From positions 18,068-82,067 of the forward strand of contig JAENYZ010000002.1 of the NCBI GenBank assembly GCA_016841525.1: a stretch of DNA of 64,000 nucleotides. Direction: 5' to 3'. Both the position numbers and the translations under genes were made by a program. The notes under the pieces were generated by a model. The model was given only the letters and a program-made list of their open reading frames with translations. It made no database searches and had not been told where the DNA came from. This DNA comes from Anaerolineaceae bacterium. GTDB taxonomy: Bacteria; Chloroflexota; Anaerolineae; Anaerolineales; Anaerolineaceae. Shown here piece by piece: positions 61,530-64,000 of this stretch (the first letter of the stretch is position 1; every line of letters begins with the position of its first letter).

Positions 61530-64000
61530 ATGAATACGAAATTAACTATTAGGACAGCGGCAATGACGGGCTACCGGGTGTTGAACTTATTCATCATCCT
61601 GGTAATGACCCTAAGTTCGCCCCTGTCTGTATTGGCTTATTCGATTGATGGGGAGGAAACGGCACCGCCAGAGGTGGCCCCGGAGGAGTCAGAGCCGGTT
61701 CTTCCCGAAGTATTGGAACCTATACAACCTGAATGGACAGAACCGGAACCGCCGGATACACCGCCAGGAGGAGTCATACTCATCTCAGTTCGAGATGGGA
61801 TAACTTCTGAGGGAAACGATATTGATTATGTTGAAGGGGACCCAGTTTCTGTAGAGATCTCTGGCCCGGTATCGGCTGCTTACCCTGGAGGCTATAATCC
61901 AGACTGCGTCGAAGGGGCATGGGATTTGACCCAGGGTATTTGGACATGTAAGGTTTACCTTACCGATGAAACGGCAGTTGACGAGTATGGAAGCACCTAT
62001 TATATTGCAGAGGGCGATTACATCTATGATGTATACCAAAATGATGTATATATGGAGAGCGGTGCTTTCACAGATGGTCCTCCAAAAGTAGAGCAAATAT
62101 GGCAATGTGATCCACCATCAGATTGGGATTCAACTTATACCTGTGCTGGCGGCTGGACGACCGGAAATAATGATGGTCCAATCGCTGAAGGTGAAGTTAT
62201 ACCCTATCGAACCCGTTTTCAGAATCTTATTGAAGGAGATAATTACTCCATAACGATTGAATGGGACACATCGAAAGCCAGTAAGCATGCTCTTGATTAT
62301 ATTGCTTCCTATGACCAAACCTTCCCGAACGCAGATCCCTGTGCGGATTTGACCAAACTTCCTGATGGTTTATGTGATGCGGTAGACGACACGGAAGCTA
62401 TCCCACCTGACTTGTTCATGCAAGCAGACGCAGATTGGATAGGTACCCAGGATCCTGGAGAATTTACGATTTTTGGGGGCACTTTCGATGATACAGAACC
62501 CCTAAGCGATTATTCAACCCCTGCCAACTATGACGATGACACCTCAACATCAATTACAGTCAACTTCACTGCTAATAATACGGATGTTGTATTGGCTTGG
62601 GGTGGGCATATTGCAGAAAGAGCGGATTGGGGTCAGGATAATTCCGCTGTTTACATTCCAGGTTCCCCCTACCACATGCGTTTAAAGGCCTTTTATGATG
62701 GCACAAATGACGAGACCCTAAATGTGGGAAATATGGACCTCAGCCTGAGTGCAGAGGCTGTCATTTATCCTGCGAAGATCACAATTATCAAAGATGCAAT
62801 TCCTGATCATGAGACACTGTTCAATTTCACAAGCACTTTGGGTGGGTTCACCTTAATTGATGATGGTGAAGGGACGGATTATTATAAGGTATTTGATGAA
62901 ATAATGACCTTTGGTCTGTATACTTTTACAGAATCTGTTCCCACTGGATGGAGTTTGACAGATATTACCTGTACCAAGATATTTGGAACTGGGTCTTCAT
63001 CTGTCGATTTAGCGGGTTATACTGCGAATATTAATCTTGAAGAGGCTGATATCTTTGAGTGTAAATTCACGAATGAACTTCAGACTGGGGATATCATTGT
63101 AGACAAGATCACCTTTCCAACAGAAGATCCGACGTTATTCACCTTCACGCCTGATTGGGATGACCCATTCGAGCTGGCGGACTTGACGACCCCTTATGAC
63201 AGCGGACAAATAAACGCTGGAGTCTACAGTGTGGCTGAGACAGTACCTGTCGGATGGGATCTGACCAGTGCGACCTGTTCCGATGGAAGCCCGGTCACTG
63301 CGATCGACCTGGCAGCGGGGGAGACAATTACCTGTACATTCACGAATAAGAAACTTTCTGTTGATATTGATAAGACAGGAGACGAAAAGAGTAAGGTGGG
63401 TGATCCGGTAAATTACACCATCACGGTGACTAACACCAGCTATGCAGGCACCCAGGATCTTGAATGCGATATAACTGATTCCATGCTGGGCCTAGTAGAG
63501 ACTGTGATTTTACCTCCTGGTGAGAGCGAAGTTTACACTCCAAGTTACACCGTCCCTGACGGTGCACCTGACCCGTTGGTGAATACTGCAAATGTTGAAT
63601 GTACTTTTGTGGGTGATACTGTGGTTCAGGCGTCTGATACCGACGATCACTCGGTGGAGTTGTTTGAGCCAGGTGTGAGCCTGACCAAGGAATGTGATGA
63701 TCTTTCAAAGGCGACGGACGACATCCACTGTGTTGTGACGATCACGAACGACTCATCGTCAGATGCACCGGACTTGATCCTGGACAGTTTCAGCGATGAT
63801 CTGTTCAGTGGTGATGTTCCTGAAGCCTGCGAGACATTAGCTTACGGCGGCAGCTGCACGATTGAATATGACTACACAGTGCTTGAGACCGATCCCGATC
63901 CGCTGGTGAACACGGCGACTGTGCACTACCATCCGTATGGTTTCCTGAATGATATTTGGGATAGTGACACCGAGAGCACAAATCTCTTCCAGCCAGGTGT
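61530..64000 (+). CDS. Large secreted adhesin-like repeat protein (5' part)
   Basis: Open from ATG 61530 (GGGAGAG upstream) to the end of the window: 823 codons, no stop, so the gene is incomplete. A signal peptide covers about residues 15-42 and is followed by a Pro/Glu-rich stretch of 45 residues. Residues near 415-505 and 520-605 are two prealbumin-like or SpaA-like repeats (ITIIKDA..., then TESVPTGWSL and IVDKITF..., then AETVPVGWDL), each ending ECKFTNE or TCTFTNK. From about 610 come DUF11-like repeats (VDIDKTGDEKSKVGDPVNYTITVTN; SLTKECDD, CVVTITND), with conserved cysteines. It is probably a cell-surface or filament protein. Confidence 0.85.
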   Translation, partial: MNTKLTIRTAAMTGYRVLNLFIILVMTLSSPLSVLAYSIDGEETAPPEVAPEESEPVLPEVLEPIQPEWTEPEPPDTPPGGVILISVRDGITSEGNDIDYVEGDPVSVEISGPVSAAYPGGYNPDCVEGAWDLTQGIWTCKVYLTDETAVDEYGSTYYIAEGDYIYDVYQNDVYMESGAFTDGPPKVEQIWQCDPPSDWDSTYTCAGGWTTGNNDGPIAEGEVIPYRTRFQNLIEGDNYSITIEWDTSKASKHALDYIASYDQTFPNADPCADLTKLPDGLCDAVDDTEAIPPDLFMQADADWIGTQDPGEFTIFGGTFDDTEPLSDYSTPANYDDDTSTSITVNFTANNTDVVLAWGGHIAERADWGQDNSAVYIPGSPYHMRLKAFYDGTNDETLNVGNMDLSLSAEAVIYPAKITIIKDAIPDHETLFNFTSTLGGFTLIDDGEGTDYYKVFDEIMTFGLYTFTESVPTGWSLTDITCTKIFGTGSSSVDLAGYTANINLEEADIFECKFTNELQTGDIIVDKITFPTEDPTLFTFTPDWDDPFELADLTTPYDSGQINAGVYSVAETVPVGWDLTSATCSDGSPVTAIDLAAGETITCTFTNKKLSVDIDKTGDEKSKVGDPVNYTITVTNTSYAGTQDLECDITDSMLGLVETVILPPGESEVYTPSYTVPDGAPDPLVNTANVECTFVGDTVVQASDTDDHSVELFEPGVSLTKECDDLSKATDDIHCVVTITNDSSSDAPDLILDSFSDDLFSGDVPEACETLAYGGSCTIEYDYTVLETDPDPLVNTATVHYHPYGFLNDIWDSDTESTNLFQPG

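Noticed and set aside
63430..63708. 92-codon ORF on the - strand inside the adhesin-like gene
   Set aside because: Antisense to a continuous 823-codon frame with clear domain repeats.

Overview
The window looks like a chromosomal segment of a bacterium of the phylum Chloroflexota, most likely class Anaerolineae. This is an inference. It rests on a secreted protein with a YLPLI-type linker motif, a SARP-like giant ATPase regulator, small conserved proteins I associate with this group, and a translation/lipid gene set of ordinary bacterial type. Base composition is moderate. Several promoters are good sigma-70 matches. The best is TTGACA-N17-TATAAT in front of tRNA-Asn.

Layout. (1) 0.1-2.8 kb: rpsB-tsf-pyrH and a tRNA-Arg, all on the + strand. 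(2) 2.9-17.2 kb: an accessory block with an MDR oxidoreductase, a PAP2 phosphatase, secreted proteins and a hydrolase, a 1180-residue SARP/AAA/TPR regulator, a GT-C-like membrane protein, a DUF3048 lipoprotein and a secreted beta-propeller protein. A decayed copy of the tRNA-Arg 3' half lies at about 5.05 kb. (3) 17.3-19.4 kb: cdsA-uppS-frr on the - strand. This is the other half of the common rpsB-tsf-pyrH-frr-uppS-cdsA order, so that operon is split and inverted here. (4) 19.5-22.9 kb: a haem-motif lipoprotein and a zinc-type ABC importer (znuB-znuC-znuA) with its Fur-family regulator, behind a promoter overlapped by a perfect 31-bp palindrome. (5) 23-25.7 kb: repeat-rich spacer, an ANT(6)-like nucleotidyltransferase, tRNA-Asn and an SbcD-like nuclease. 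(6) 25.8-31.8 kb: a CDP-alcohol phosphatidyltransferase, a LpxL/PatA-type acyltransferase and a GT4 glycosyltransferase, an arrangement like phosphatidylinositol-mannoside gene sets, plus two polytopic membrane proteins.

(7) 32-56 kb: the main feature, a surface-glycan locus entirely on the + strand. It has a GDP-fucose-synthase-like reductase, an ABC-2 polysaccharide exporter (Wzm/Wzt with a C-terminal extension), two paralogous large capsule-type transferases, two methyltransferases, a 4,6-dehydratase and an RmlD-like reductase. It also has two different NeuB-family nonulosonate synthases, three cytidylyltransferase-type enzymes (one fused to a HAD phosphatase), several GT2/GT4 glycosyltransferases and a DUF115 protein resembling GT42 sialyltransferases. 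Together they suggest synthesis, CMP activation, transfer and export of a glycan containing one or two sialic-acid-like sugars. No sugar aminotransferase, N-acetyltransferase or UDP-sugar hydrolase of the pseudaminic or legionaminic pathways is present in the window.

(8) 56-64 kb: small conserved genes, a spacer with two families of REP-like palindromes in a tandem arrangement, a Kbl-type PLP enzyme, a GT-C-like membrane protein, and the start of a large secreted adhesin-like protein with prealbumin-like and DUF11-like repeats that runs off the window end.
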